The translations under genes and the position numbers were made by a program. A DNA stretch of 64,000 nt, from the NCBI GenBank assembly GCA_963970005.1, contig CAXAMN010008624.1, positions 62,001-126,000 of the forward strand, written 5' to 3'. This stretch comes from Durusdinium trenchii (Eukaryota > Sar > Dinophyceae > Suessiales > Symbiodiniaceae). Positions 53,290 through 63,712 of this stretch are shown piece after piece (position 1 is the first letter of the stretch; each line of letters begins with the position of its first letter). The notes under the pieces were generated by a model that was not told where the DNA came from, did no database searches, and was given only the letters and a program-made list of their open reading frames with translations.

Positions 53290-54404
53290 GTTATAGGAAT
53301 ATATACGCACAGTTATTCTACACGGTTACATGTGCTAGGTGCTAGTTTTTTTTATCTAGCTGTGGGAAGCAGTGGAAGCGTCCATTGCGAAGATCATCTG
53401 ATTAGCACTGTTGATCCCACTGGGGTTGTCCTGCATCTTGAAGTGGCCATCTAGTTGCTGTAGGGATTAGGCAAGGCCAATAGTATTCCAATGGTTGGCA
53501 TGTGAAATGTTCAGGGTTCCGGAACCGCCAGAGAGTTTCAGACTTACGAAATAATCCTCTGACCGTCACGCTTATGATTTCTACAATAGCCTTAGTCATC
53601 TTAGTTTGTCTTTGGTGGACGGGGTTTCGGTTGGAGGTACTGGTACGTGCCGCAGCTAGAGATTGATGTCAATAGCGCAAGGTTGGAGAATTTGTCACAG
53701 TGTGGAAGCACACCTCCATGGGCTGCGCTATCGTCTCGATGACTGACGTCAATGTCCGAGAGGCGGGCGGTGCCGGGCAGAGCCAACCACATGTAGAGAA
53801 TTCCCGGTTTCATAGGCTGGGTTCCTCACAGTTTTCTTTGCGTTGTTAGTTTCAAGATGCACGATAGTGTGCAAACAGCCCAACAGTTTTCTTTTGTATT
53901 GTGACAGTTCGTATCACGTAATCGACAGAAAATGCATGAAAACACATATTGAACCATTGCCGATCAGAACATGTTCCTAGTCAAATCAAAGCATTTGTGG
54001 TGAAACATGTCTCAAAGGTCTCCCTGTGTCCGCTACTCGGCCCTGTTCATCAACATACATTCTTGCCATACCATACCCCACGGGTTTGTGACAAGCTTCT
54101 GACAGTTTATAACAGCCAATCAACCTTTTTTCCCTGTTGAAAGCAATTGAGTTCTGGTGAAACCAATGGAATTGCAGGCCATGCTGGCACAAGGCAAAGA
54201 GTGCACAATCAGCAACGTCAGTGTCCAAATCAATCCGCACGTGAACAAGGACAGATGCATACATGGGTTTGGGTCAACCCCCGTAAGCATTCGAATGTGA
54301 TTAGCACGCAGGGGGAATGGGCCCTGTAGGGTGACACAGACCTGGAGCTTTGAAGGCAGCTGCTGGTTGAGGCGCATTTGAGAAATGCATCTGACCCAAT
54401 GCTT
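53290..54404. other. no firm gene
   Basis: Small unbiased frames only (for example 53949-54140). The stretch may be intron of the pseudogene upstream. Confidence 0.45.
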
Positions 54405-54560
54405 CAGTGCCTGTTGAACCCCAAAAAGAACACACTGGCAAGGACACTGCCAAAGAGATCTTGACGGACTTGTTCGTGGCTTGGGGCCATCAGGCGAAGA
54501 GCACATTTCTTGACATCTCCTGTTCTGCAGATAGTAATAGCAGTTCCCTTTTTCATGCAT
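54405..54560 (+). CDS. candidate internal exon
   Basis: The exon follows a GCTTCAG acceptor and reads VEPQKEHTGKDTAKEILTDL then VAWGHQAKSTFLDIS. Codon bias is good to about 54525. A 146-codon minus frame overlaps but is rich in Cys, Leu and Ser without structure. Confidence 0.4.
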
Positions 54561-54899
54561 TTTCTCACGGTGGTTGGTTCCTTAGGTGCCCAACACTCTT
54601 TGGCCATACCCTTAAACAAACACACTTTTTGCCTGGTTGGGGCGGGTTGGCCATATATATAAACAAAAGAGCGTTGCGGCCATGCAGGTGGAGAAAGCCA
54701 CTCCCTTGTTTGAAGAGAAGATCGTAGAGCCTCCAGCTTAGCATGGCCAGGAGATGGGGTGATGAGAACTCCTCTGATTGTGCTCTGATATGAGACAAAA
54801 CCTCCTAGGAATGGTCATTTGACATGGGCTCATCCATGAGTCAGTCCATCACTCACAAAATCATGGTTCTCAATCAGTTTGTATGCTTGTTTCTCAAAC

Positions 54900-55116
54900 A
54901 GAGCCTTGCCTCCCTTTTGTTGAGAGGTACTTTGACAAGAAACACAAGGAGATTGCAACACAATGGAGGGCTCGGGAGGAGCGACTTGTGCTAGAATTTT
55001 CATGTACCATTTATGCGCATTTTAAACGAAAGTATGTTTCAATCTCTCCCGCAGTTCTAAGTAGACCTGAATTCATTCTGGTATGGTGTACGGTGGTGTT
55101 GTGGTGTTCCCTATAA
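54900..55116 (+). CDS. candidate exon, basic helical
   Basis: The frame reads CLPFVERYFDKKHKEIATQW then RAREERLVLEF. It resembles in style the frame at 55369 (Trp followed by a charged helix), so the two may be related exons. End unresolved. Confidence 0.4.
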
Positions 55117-55368
55117 ACTTGTGGGGACGGTCCAAATACTATTGCCGTCTGTGGCTGATTTGGGATGGACATTCAGGGCCTCACCGAGCGCCCACAACTT
55201 TGACTTTGACAATTTGTCATTCAGGAGGCAGAAGAAAGTAAGCTGCGTCACGAGGACAGTCATCGTTTGTTGGGGACAATGGATGGATGACGCTCCTTGG
55301 TCGTGGTAGAAGGAGGTCTAAGGTCATTTTCACATCATCCTAATTCATGCAAGCGAGCCGGACCAAAA

Positions 55369-55599
55369 ATGACAAGGGCGGCCCCGCAGCAGAAATGCTT
55401 CTTGGAGTGGCAAGCATGTCTTGTGTCAGACGTTGAGGAACAAGCAAGGGAGGAGAAACTTGTGGGAGAAAGAAGCCAAGAGCTGGGAGCTTATTGCTTA
55501 CAAGCTTCTAATCTTGTGAACACCCAAGAAGATGTGGTCATGCTGAGAGCTTTGTCGGCTTACAGAGTTGTGATAGACTATCTCCAACCTGGCAAATGA
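55369..55599 (+). CDS. 76-residue open frame, charged helices
   Basis: ATG 55369 (MTRAAPQQKCFLEWQACLVS) then EEQAREEKLVGERSQELGAY and MLRALSAYRVVIDYLQ, ending in TGA. It is highly helical and may form coiled coils. It lies upstream of the tandem array and could supply a first exon of copy 1, but I find no matching donor. Confidence 0.4.
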   Translation: MTRAAPQQKCFLEWQACLVSDVEEQAREEKLVGERSQELGAYCLQASNLVNTQEDVVMLRALSAYRVVIDYLQPGK

Positions 55600-55724
55600 C
55601 ATCAGACCTCTGCATTCAAACCGAACGTTCTCCAAGCGTAATACCCGCATCAAGTTGTTCTTGCGACAATTGATCTAGGCGCCGAAGATATGAAGAGGAT
55701 CAAGAGTGGACTCCCGCTAGCTTG

Positions 55725-56048
55725 ATGTTGTCGTTGTGGCTGCTCTGGTTCTTGCTGCTGTTCCTCCTGGTGGTGGTGGTGGTGGTCGTGGAAGCAAGCA
55801 TTTTGCTGTTTGCTTCACAAATGGCTGACATGGATCCGTTGATTTCCCGCTGTCATGCCCTGTGGCCTGCTCATACGGCAGTGATTAATGAAGTTCAGTT
55901 CAGAATCGCTGCCAGGCAGAAGCAAAGGAAGACGGAGGCATTGGCAGATTCTCTCCAGGCATTGAACACGCTACACTCTTCATCAACTCGTTCAAGCTAC
56001 CGCGAGTTCTTTTGCCCGACCGTATTATCCCTTCTATCGTTTTGGTAA
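55725..56048 (+). CDS. open frame with hydrophobic N-terminus from a (GGT)n repeat
   Basis: ATG 55725 opens about 107 codons. The first 30 residues are a strong membrane or signal segment (MLSLWLLWFLLLFLLVVVVV), with seven Val encoded by a GGT/GTG microsatellite (55767-55790). The remainder is soluble and helical (LISRCHALWPAHTAVINEVQ). It ends 68 bases before array copy 1. It may be an independent gene. Confidence 0.4.
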   Translation: MLSLWLLWFLLLFLLVVVVVVVEASILLFASQMADMDPLISRCHALWPAHTAVINEVQFRIAARQKQRKTEALADSLQALNTLHSSSTRSSYREFFCPTVLSLLSFW

Positions 56049-56115
56049 TGATATGCAGTCACAACGGTCAAATCCGCGAAACATTTCTTCTGTTTGAGCA
56101 TCCTCGCCATGTGAG

Positions 56116-57220
56116 GCCATTGAGAGTGCAAGCTGCCAACGGTGGGAGCAGCACATCGTGACGGATTTAGTTAAACTTATCCGTAAGCATGGCCTTGTTG
56201 TGCATGAGAACAGGAAAAGTGGAGACCTTGCCATCCTCCTGGGTGGAAATTCACCAATACTTACCAGCTTGGTGGAGGATGTTGAGGGGTTGTGCCACAA
56301 GTATCCTGAACAGTTCGTGATCGCGCATCGCGGATGCTCAGAGCAGCTTGCTCGTGCCCTTGGTTGGCAAGATCGCTTTCCGACCTTAAGCTTTGCCATA
56401 AGCTCTCCACACCGGCCAAGCAAGACCGACATACGGGTCGCATGGGCCTTACGCGAGTTGGGTGGCATAGCAGAGTTTTCTTGGCTATGCCAGCACCAAA
56501 AGAATAGGGAAAAAGAATTCCGTAGGTACTTGTTGAACAGGCCGCATTGGTTTCAACGTTGTGACAAGATGGTCTCCTTCACGCCGACCATGCAGCCAGT
56601 CCTGGCCTTTCTTCGTGCAAGTACACTAGCCTCTTTCCCATGTCCAATGTTTGCCATCGCCTCCTTGGACTCGTCTACAGCACCGTCCTTGAAAGATCTC
56701 ACCATCGGCTGGTTCTTGAAAGAAAAGAACAAGGTCAACGAAGATACTTTCAAGGCCACACTAAGGAGACATAGCTATGAAGAGTGCAAGCTGAAGTACT
56801 TGCGCCAAAGGCCACACTTGTTTTCCATCGTTGACAAAAAGGTGTCATTGCCTGCTGGTCCCCTGCTTCTTGTCTCAGCAGCAGATGGTCTTCAGGACAG
56901 ACAGACGGGAGGAAACCGGTACTATTGAAGCAGAAAATCCTACAATTTCTATCTTGAGACACACTGCTGGGAGTGACGTTGCTTGAAGATGGTGCAGGTT
57001 TCTTTTGTGGATGTAGGAGTGCAAAACCAGAACCCTTTTCTGCACAATGCTGTTCTGGGATGCCTCAAAACAGGCAGGTCCAAGATTCCAAACTGGCAAG
57101 GGAAGTAGTATGCCAGTGGCAAGCCTCCTAACACCCCTGCAGGACTTTATTCCGGTTCTTGTGGAGGCCAGCGGCGACCAGGCAGTGCGTCAAATGGCGA
57201 ACCTTCCAGGGCATCAGTGA
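56116..57220 (+). CDS. tandem array copy 1: three winged-helix-like repeats
   Basis: Exon 56116-56895 starts after GTGAG (product AIESASCQRWEQHIVTDLVK). A GA-AG intron (56896-57142) with CAGGAC at both junctions precedes the last exon 57143-57220 (DFIPVLVEASGDQAV, TGA). Three repeats can be seen: LVKLIRKHGLVVHENRKSGD...LCHKYPEQFVIAH; RELGGIAEFSWLCQ...RPHWFQRC; and GWFLKEKNKVNEDTFKATLR...RPHLFSIV. They share the pattern of the LOTUS-like protein at 37 kb. The first exon (a counterpart of PFVQ in copy 2) was not found. Confidence 0.7.
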
Positions 57221-57849
57221 CTTGCCTTGGAGACAAAGCACCACCAGGTGCAAGCAATTCATATAAGTAGTGTGCGCAGTATGGGTAAAGACGGTATGGA
57301 TTTATATTCTCAGCTTGGTGTTAGCCTGCTGTTGCTAGTCAAAAGTCAGCTTGCTAGCTGAGTCCTCTCGGTGCGCCATCTCGTGTAAGGTCAGAATCCG
57401 AGAGTGAGGGGGAAGAAAACGTATTTGGGCTGCACGAGGGGGGAACAATCTTCTTGTGGACTTGAGTTCAAGACAAGAAGAGGACAGAATGAGTTTCCGC
57501 TATGGGCGCAGACCGATGTACTTAAGAACACATCAACCTGAGCATTGGGACCGGAGGGTGTGGCAGTTGTTATAAGTCCAGCTTGTGCTTGCCCCTTCAG
57601 GTATCTACTTCCACAGGCGGCAAGGGAGGGTGGCTGGTCTGCTTGTGAACACTTCTGGGCATGCGGTTGTTTTTGTTGTTCTTTCATCAAGCCAATGTAG
57701 TGACAGGGAAAGAGCATGGCTTCAGAATCTTTTTGCTCGTGAGGTCTTTTTTCAGTGGACTGACTTTGTGTATTAAGAAATAGGATTCATTGCGTTTTAC
57801 CATTCAAGTTCCTGACAGACACTCCTGTAAGAAGCCCACCGAATCTTTC
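57221..57849. other. spacer between array copies 1 and 2
   Basis: No supported gene. Weak frames on both strands between 57391 and 57776. Confidence 0.5.
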
Positions 57850-59373
57850 ATGTGGATTTGCCAAAAGTCCGGATTCGAGCCCTTCGTGCAGGCGAAGCTA
57901 GGGCTAGGGCTGTTACAGCACCCACAGCTGCAATATCCGGTGGAACAAGCAATGATGTGCCTCGGAGTAAATAGCCGACTCTGTGCTTGTGCTTGGAGCC
58001 TATGCCAGGTATGTACTGACCCCAAGCAACTAGAGTGGTTCTGCTTCTCATTATTGCACGCTTTGTCATTTGATGTGAATGTTGGCTGCTGCGCCTTGTT
58101 TCCACCAACTGCAAACCTTGGCAAAGTCTTGCGTACGAGGCGATTCAGAGTGGAAACCCCAACCGATGGGAGGAGCATATCGTGGAGGAATTGGTCAAGC
58201 TTATTTATGGGCATGGCCTGGAGGTGCAGTCAAGCACAGGAGTCACAGACTTGGCCATCCTGCTTCCTGTGAATGCACCAGGGTCAGATGCCTTGGCATT
58301 TGATGTCGAGGGGCTTTGTGCGAAATATCCCGGGTACTTCGAGATTTGCCACCCAACAGATTGTACAGAGCGAAAGCGCCTATTTTGCTGGCAAGATCAC
58401 TTTCCAAGCCAGAGTTTTGCCACCGAGGCGACGATAAAACCAAGCAGGAAAGACATGGAAATTGGACGTGCTTTACAAGAGCTTTCCGGAAAGGCTACTA
58501 TTGAAGAGCTCTACCAACGTGTTTCCAGCTTGGACAGCCAAGAGGAGTTTACTATCTATCTCAGCAAAAGGCACCATTTGTTCTCACTCTGCCAGGAAGT
58601 TGTATCCTTTAGAAGAGCAAGGCTGCCAGTTCTCGCCTTTCTTGGCAGAAGCACACTTGCCAGTTTCCCGAGCCCATTATTTGCCATCACCTCTTTTTTC
58701 TCAACACCATCCTCAAAGGATCTTTACATCGGAAACCTCTTGAAAGAGGTGAAGGGAGGTGTGTTCGAGTCCGAAGCCCTGTTGGCTAAACTTGCAGAGG
58801 AAGGCATGAAAAGCAAGAAGAGCTACTTTTCCCAAAAGCCGCTTCTTTTTACCCAAGTGTCCGGGAATGTGTTCTTGACCAAGGGTCCCAGGCTTCTGAT
58901 TTCTATGGCAGATGGTCTGGAGGACATGGATTTCATGCGGCTTTGCATTGTAGTACCTGTATTATTGGCTTTTGGAAAGCTACTCCGTTCCATGGAGTCG
59001 AGTTTATGTAAAGTTCAATGTTCGACTTCGGCGAAGCATTCCCTGAAGCATACCCCATAGTCAAACATCCCAGGAACCTTTAAAACATACACCCATATTC
59101 CAACACTCTAGAGAGGAGCTTTCCCATAGCAGCGTCAGCGATTGTTTTGTGAGAGCTTGGGTCCACTAACACGCAGGTCCCAGTCCCAGTCCTTGCTTCT
59201 TGTTCCAGGACTTCATCCCATTACTGAAGGCGAGCTCAAAGGCACGCGCTATACCTCCATCTCTTCCCTCGAGCGGAGACGTCGTGGCCTTGGCCGAAGA
59301 CGCTGCAAAGCCTGCGGCATCTGGGCTCCTTGGTTGGAGTGGAACACCGGGCACGGTACGATCTGGTCATTAA
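57850..59373 (+). CDS. tandem array copy 2: three winged-helix-like repeats, 329 residues
   Basis: Exons 57850-57891, 58140-58922 and 59209-59373 join in frame from ATG (MWICQKSGFEPFVQ) to TAA. Intron 1 is GC-AG with AGGCGA at both ends; intron 2 is GA-AG with AGGAC at both ends. The product contains WEEHIVEELVKLIYGHGLEV, then CAKYPGYFEICHP (repeat 1), RALQELSGKATIEELYQRVS...RHHLFSL (repeat 2) and GNLLKEVKGGVFESEALLAK...KPLLFTQ (repeat 3). The C-terminal exon gives DFIPLLKASSKARAIPPSLP and an acidic, Ala-rich tail. The fold suggests nucleic-acid or protein binding. The cellular role is unknown. Confidence 0.75.
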
Positions 59374-60060
59374 ATACAAGTACAATTGTTCCGAATCTTT
59401 AGGTCAGGGGACTTGCAAGTTTGGTTTTGGACAAGGATCCTTGTCAAACAAGATGATGGCACTCGGTCCCACCACCATTTCTTAAACGCCTCAGAAAGGC
59501 TGCCTATATATATATATTTATATGTATATTATATACCTTGATGTTTTGAAGAAGCACTCCATTGCCACTGCTGACTGCAATTCCACTAGGTCATCGGACT
59601 TGGGTGCAGAGGAAGCTCACCAGGTGCGAAAGGGCAATCCACGTGTGTCGTTCCATGCCCAGTCAATTAAACATTGCCTTTACAAACCGTGGGCCGCAAA
59701 CATTCAAGTCATTTGCCTTTAGACTTTGGACCCTGGCTTGACTTGTCAATAACAGGCTCGTTTTGACTGGCGGCTGGCTAACCCGGGAAGGATGGTGGAA
59801 GTTGGGTGAGCAGCGTTTGATATGCGACAGATAGATGCTGTGTGGATTGATTTGGAGGTGTTGGACTTTGCGCTTTGTGGTTGCAGGCTATGTCGTCGCT
59901 GAAGCTGGACACAGAAGGCGGCTTGTTCCGTTTGATGTACCTTGTGCTCGTGGGTTTTGTGCAAGCAACCCTTAGTGAAGCGCGCAGCCAGATCTTTTCC
60001 TAGGACGAGCCAGTCTTACGTTTTGCTCGACAACGGGTGAAAGTGTGGGTAGATGTTGAA
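59374..60060. other. spacer between array copies 2 and 3
   Basis: Contains an AT-rich microsatellite (TATATATATATATTTATATG, about 59506-59530). No convincing exon. Confidence 0.5.
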
Positions 60061-63041
60061 GACATCATCGGATCTTCGTCTCCAAGCCCTTTGTGCAGGG
60101 CCGCCGGCTGAATGTGAAGCTAGTGCTGCTGCAGCCACTGCTTCCCCTGCGCCCAGTGGGCTGCCTGACACTGTGCCTTGCTTTGAATGGCTGATGCCAA
60201 TGATGTTAAGGGAGCCAATTGATATTGTACTGAACATCCTTGTTTCTTCTTGGAATCCTTTGTTCAAACTACAATCTGTTTCTTCGTATGTTGGCGAAGC
60301 AACTCTGTGTTTCTGTTGACAATCCAAGATCCCTGCAACCGCACGGGTGTTGCCTGCGAGGTGATGCAGGGAGCAAAGAGTCCACGGTGGGAGGAGCATA
60401 TCGTGGCGCATTTGGTCAAAATTATCCATGAGCATGGCCTTGTCGTGAAGGCAAGCAGGAGCGTTGTGGCAACAAACCTCGGGATCCTGCTACCTGACAA
60501 TGTGCAATTGACATCGACCAGCTTGGCTGTGGCCATTGAACAGCTTTGCGAGAAATACCCTGAGCACTTCGCGATTTCCCACCCAGAAAGTCCTCAAGAA
60601 CGAAGGCGGTTGCTCTGCTGGCAAGAACACTTTCCCAGCTTAAGTTTTGCCGTAGCTACCAAAGCACCAACCACAGAGGACATGCACATTGGTTGGGCTT
60701 TGCGAGATCTTTCGGGTGAGTCTACAACTGCAGGGCTGTATGCAGAACTTTGCCAGCGAGTTTCTGGCTGGGACAGTCGGAAACAGTTCTTCCAAATTTT
60801 CCTCCAAAGACCGGATTTATTTCAATTCCAGCCAGGTCAGCCACATGACAGAGTGTCCTTTGCTCCGCAGCCGGCAGTCCTTGCCTTCCTTGGCAGAAGC
60901 ATGCTCGAGCGGTTCCCAAGCCCCATGTTTGCGATCGCCTCCTTGGATTCATCAACCGCACCGTCCAAAAGGGCTTTTTGCATCGGAAGCGCTTTGCAAG
61001 AGAAGGCGATGGGATCAATTGATTTGAAAATCCGACTGCAAGCCAGAGGCGTGCCCACAACGTTCTTGGAAGCACCGTTGCTCTACACCAAGCTTGACGA
61101 AACGTATATGCTGACCGCTGGCCCTGGAATATTAATTTCAACTGCCGATGGTCTGGAGGATGTGGGGGTAGTCGGAATGGTCAGACGAATAGGAATTATG
61201 TTTGTCTATTTGTGACTTGTGCTCTTGGTTTTCGAGATTGTGTGTGTGTGTGTGTACCCCTTGGAATCACAGGGATCCTTTCGGATTGTTCTTGCTTTTA
61301 GTGTTTTCGTTTTGCAGCAGGGGAACTGGGCACTCTGTGACTGACCCAGTTCAACGAAGCTAGGTCACAGAGTGGGATATTCGGACTGATCATCCGAACG
61401 TACCTGCGATTTTCCGATTTTTCTGAATGGCATGAGGCTAAGCCCAGAACCTCAATAGCTGCAGACAAGAGCGATCGCCGTCACCTCGCCCTGTTCGTCG
61501 TCTCGTGGCTTTGGAATTTTGGCCTTTAACTACAGGCGCTCAGGCCCCCTCACCTGGTTTTTCAGGATTTGGGTTTCTTAGGCTGGCGTGTGGCACCGCT
61601 GTCAAGTCAGGACGCATATCCATGAGTGTGTTTGGCCTCGTGCCAACCCGGGATGAGCCCGCAGAGTGCCTCCCGTGGACCCGTAGAACGGGGTTTTGTC
61701 GTTATCTCCCTTGCTTTGGAGATGTAAGTGTCCGGAGCGGACAGCAGATGGCTTATGCCTCAAGAAGTGGGATGTTTGTCTCATCTTTGGAATTCCAAGT
61801 TGGCTCATGCCTGTACGTGACCGTAGCGGTCAGAGGTGGCAGCCCTCGGGCAAGCCGTACGTGGTCGCAGCGACCGAAGCTTGTTCAAGGTTCATTGGAA
61901 CCTGTCCCACTCTCAGGTGCACACACATCGTACACACCTTAACGAGGCAGGTGAGGTCTGGGCTCATCGGTTCCCGTTCCCCCCCCATTTGGTTACCTTT
62001 TCATCCTTTCCCCTTCGCACACTTCTTTTCCTCTTTCTTTTCATGTCTTCCCTTGCTTCATGTCCTTTCATCTCACTCCTTTCGTTCTTTTGCGCGTACA
62101 ACGGTCCGGGCCTTAGTGTGTATTCGCGCATCTACGTCCAACTCAGGTTTCAGGTCGCCCAGGTTTCGACAATGAGGTTTCATCGGTTGTCCCTGTGCAT
62201 TTGGTTTCTCTTTCATCGCAACCACACACACTTTTGTCCCGTCGTCTTCCTTCTCATGTCTTCATCCTTTTGTCCTTGTTGCGCGCACATTTGCACATTG
62301 GTCCTAGCCTTAATTTTGCCTCCCCTCGGGGAGGCGTGTGTGTGTACCCCTTGGAATCACAGGGATCCTTTCGGATTGTTCTTGCTTTTGGTGTTTTCGT
62401 TTTGCAGCAGGGGAACTGGGCACTCTGTGACTGACCCAGTTCAACGAAGCTAGGTCACAGAGTGGGATATTCGGACTGATCATCCGAACGTACCTGCGAT
62501 TTTTCCGATTTTTCTGAATGGCATGAGGCTAAGCCCAGAACCTCAATAGCTGCAGACAAGAGCGATCGCCGTCACCTCGCCCTGTTCGTCGTCTCGCGGC
62601 TTTGGAATTTTGGCCTTAACTACAGGCGGTCAGGCCCCCTCACCTGGTTTTTTCAGGATTTGGGTTTCTTAGGCTGGCGTGTGGCACCGCTGTCAAGTCA
62701 GTACGCATATCCATGAGTGTGTGTAAAAAAACCAGTATGTTGGGACCACTTGATTTCTACACCATTATTGAATGGATATTCATTTGCAAATCCATGCAGA
62801 GCTGTATATAAGCACAAATGAACAACTGGTTCAACCGCAGTCGGTGGGAGTTTCCACCTTCCACCCTTTTTGACTCACTCCCCCCTTTTGAGGTCTTTTG
62901 TTTCTGCAGTTCCAGGACTTCATCTCAGTCCTGGAAGCGAGCGCCAGACTCACATCTGTGCCTCCCATGGTTCCTCCAGTCGAGGATGGCGACCCCGAGT
63001 CCAACCCTCCAATGCATTCGCTCCTTGGCCGGACCATTTAG
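60060..63041 (+). CDS. tandem array copy 3: three winged-helix-like repeats, large last intron
   Basis: A first-exon counterpart (IFVSKPFVQ) ends near 60098, but the donor there (GG) is unusual. The main exon 60361-61158 starts after TGCGAG (VMQGAKSPRWEEHIVAHLVK) and carries the three repeats: IIHEHGLVVKASRSV...CEKYPEHFAISH, RDLSGESTTAGLYAELCQRV...RPDLFQF, and GSALQEKAMGSIDLKIRLQA...APLLYTK. The last exon 62916-63041 (DFISVLEASARLTSVPPMVP, TAG) matches the last exons of copies 1 and 2. The intron between (61159-62915, GA donor) is 1,757 bp, against 247 and 286 bp in copies 1 and 2, and holds the direct repeats below. Confidence 0.65.
61323..61398 (+). other. potential RNA pseudoknot, conserved in both repeat units
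   Basis: GAACTGGG (61323-61330) pairs with CCCAGTTC (61345-61352). CACTCTGTGAC (61331-61341), inside that loop, pairs with GTCACAGAGTG (61364-61374) outside it, so the two perfect stems interlock as an H-type pseudoknot. A third hairpin TTCGGA/TCCGAA (61380-61398) follows. All arms are identical in the second unit. Without a known family this is a structural prediction only. Confidence 0.5.
62319..62336. other. perfect 8-bp hairpin at the edge of repeat unit 2
   Basis: GCCTCCCC and GGGGAGGC separated by TC, immediately before unit 2. It is absent from the same position before unit 1. Confidence 0.8.
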
Positions 63042-63712
63042 CCGCTGGTCATAGGGGATGTTCATGAGATGGGAACTAGGTACTCACTCCAAAGCCTATG
63101 AGCTCTTGGGAAGCATTTGGGGAAGATTGAGAGAATAAACGGACTCTACAACAACTCATGTGGTCATCAAAGAGGACCTTTCCAAGGGGCATTTCATTGG
63201 CAATTCAAATTTGAAGAGGTCCTTGATTCTGGCCTTTGTAGTTACTGTAGTTACAAGCTGTTTGAAGTCAAAAAAGTTGGCAGAGTCATTGTCTAAGTCC
63301 GGAATGGTGCTTGACTTAGCAAGTCAAGCAGAAAGAGGAGTGTGTCAATCCGAGCAACTATGGTCAGAGAAAGCACAACACACCGAATGGACAGTGTTTT
63401 GTCGTGGTACTTGTATTTGCTTGGATCTGTATTATCCTGACCAGTATAATTATCCGGGAAAAACCAGGCACCAGAAACTGCGGGGTTGGAAAAGGAACAT
63501 GCACAACACATGTACCAATTCTGGTTCCTACAAGTAGCCGTGTAGCTTGAAGATGCTAGACCGGAGCTGAGCTGTGCTTTGTGCACCTCTGCAAGGCCAT
63601 CCAAGTCACATGCCGAAGAAGAGGAGGAGTGCAAGGTGCCGACCGGGCAAATGATTCACCCAATTGTGTTCAAAGCATGGAGGTTTCCCAGGGGCATATA
63701 TACATGCGACAG
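63042..63712. other. no firm gene
   Basis: A 125-codon frame at 63160-63537 starts without ATG and lacks codon bias. Nothing else is supported. Confidence 0.45.

Larger units (their letters stand above)
61245..62723. repeat. 388-bp direct repeat pair inside an intron
   Basis: Units 61245-61632 and 62337-62723 differ at only about seven positions. They start with (GT)n followed by TACCCCTTGGAATCACAGGG and end CATATCCATGAGTGTGT. The 704-bp spacer is C/T-rich in its second half. The pair could be long terminal repeats of a small element, but the ends are not TG...CA and I see no flanking target-site duplication. Alternatively it is a segmental duplication. Open frames across it (up to 205 codons) are C/T-tract artefacts. 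Confidence 0.9.

Noticed and set aside
61836-62453. 205-codon + frame
   Set aside because: Runs through the C/T-rich spacer and into repeat unit 2 inside the copy 3 intron; the product is an artefact of pyrimidine tracts.
61245-62723. LTR pair of a small retroelement
   Set aside because: Ends are (GT)n rather than TG...CA, no target-site duplication and no primer-binding site were found; kept only as a direct repeat.
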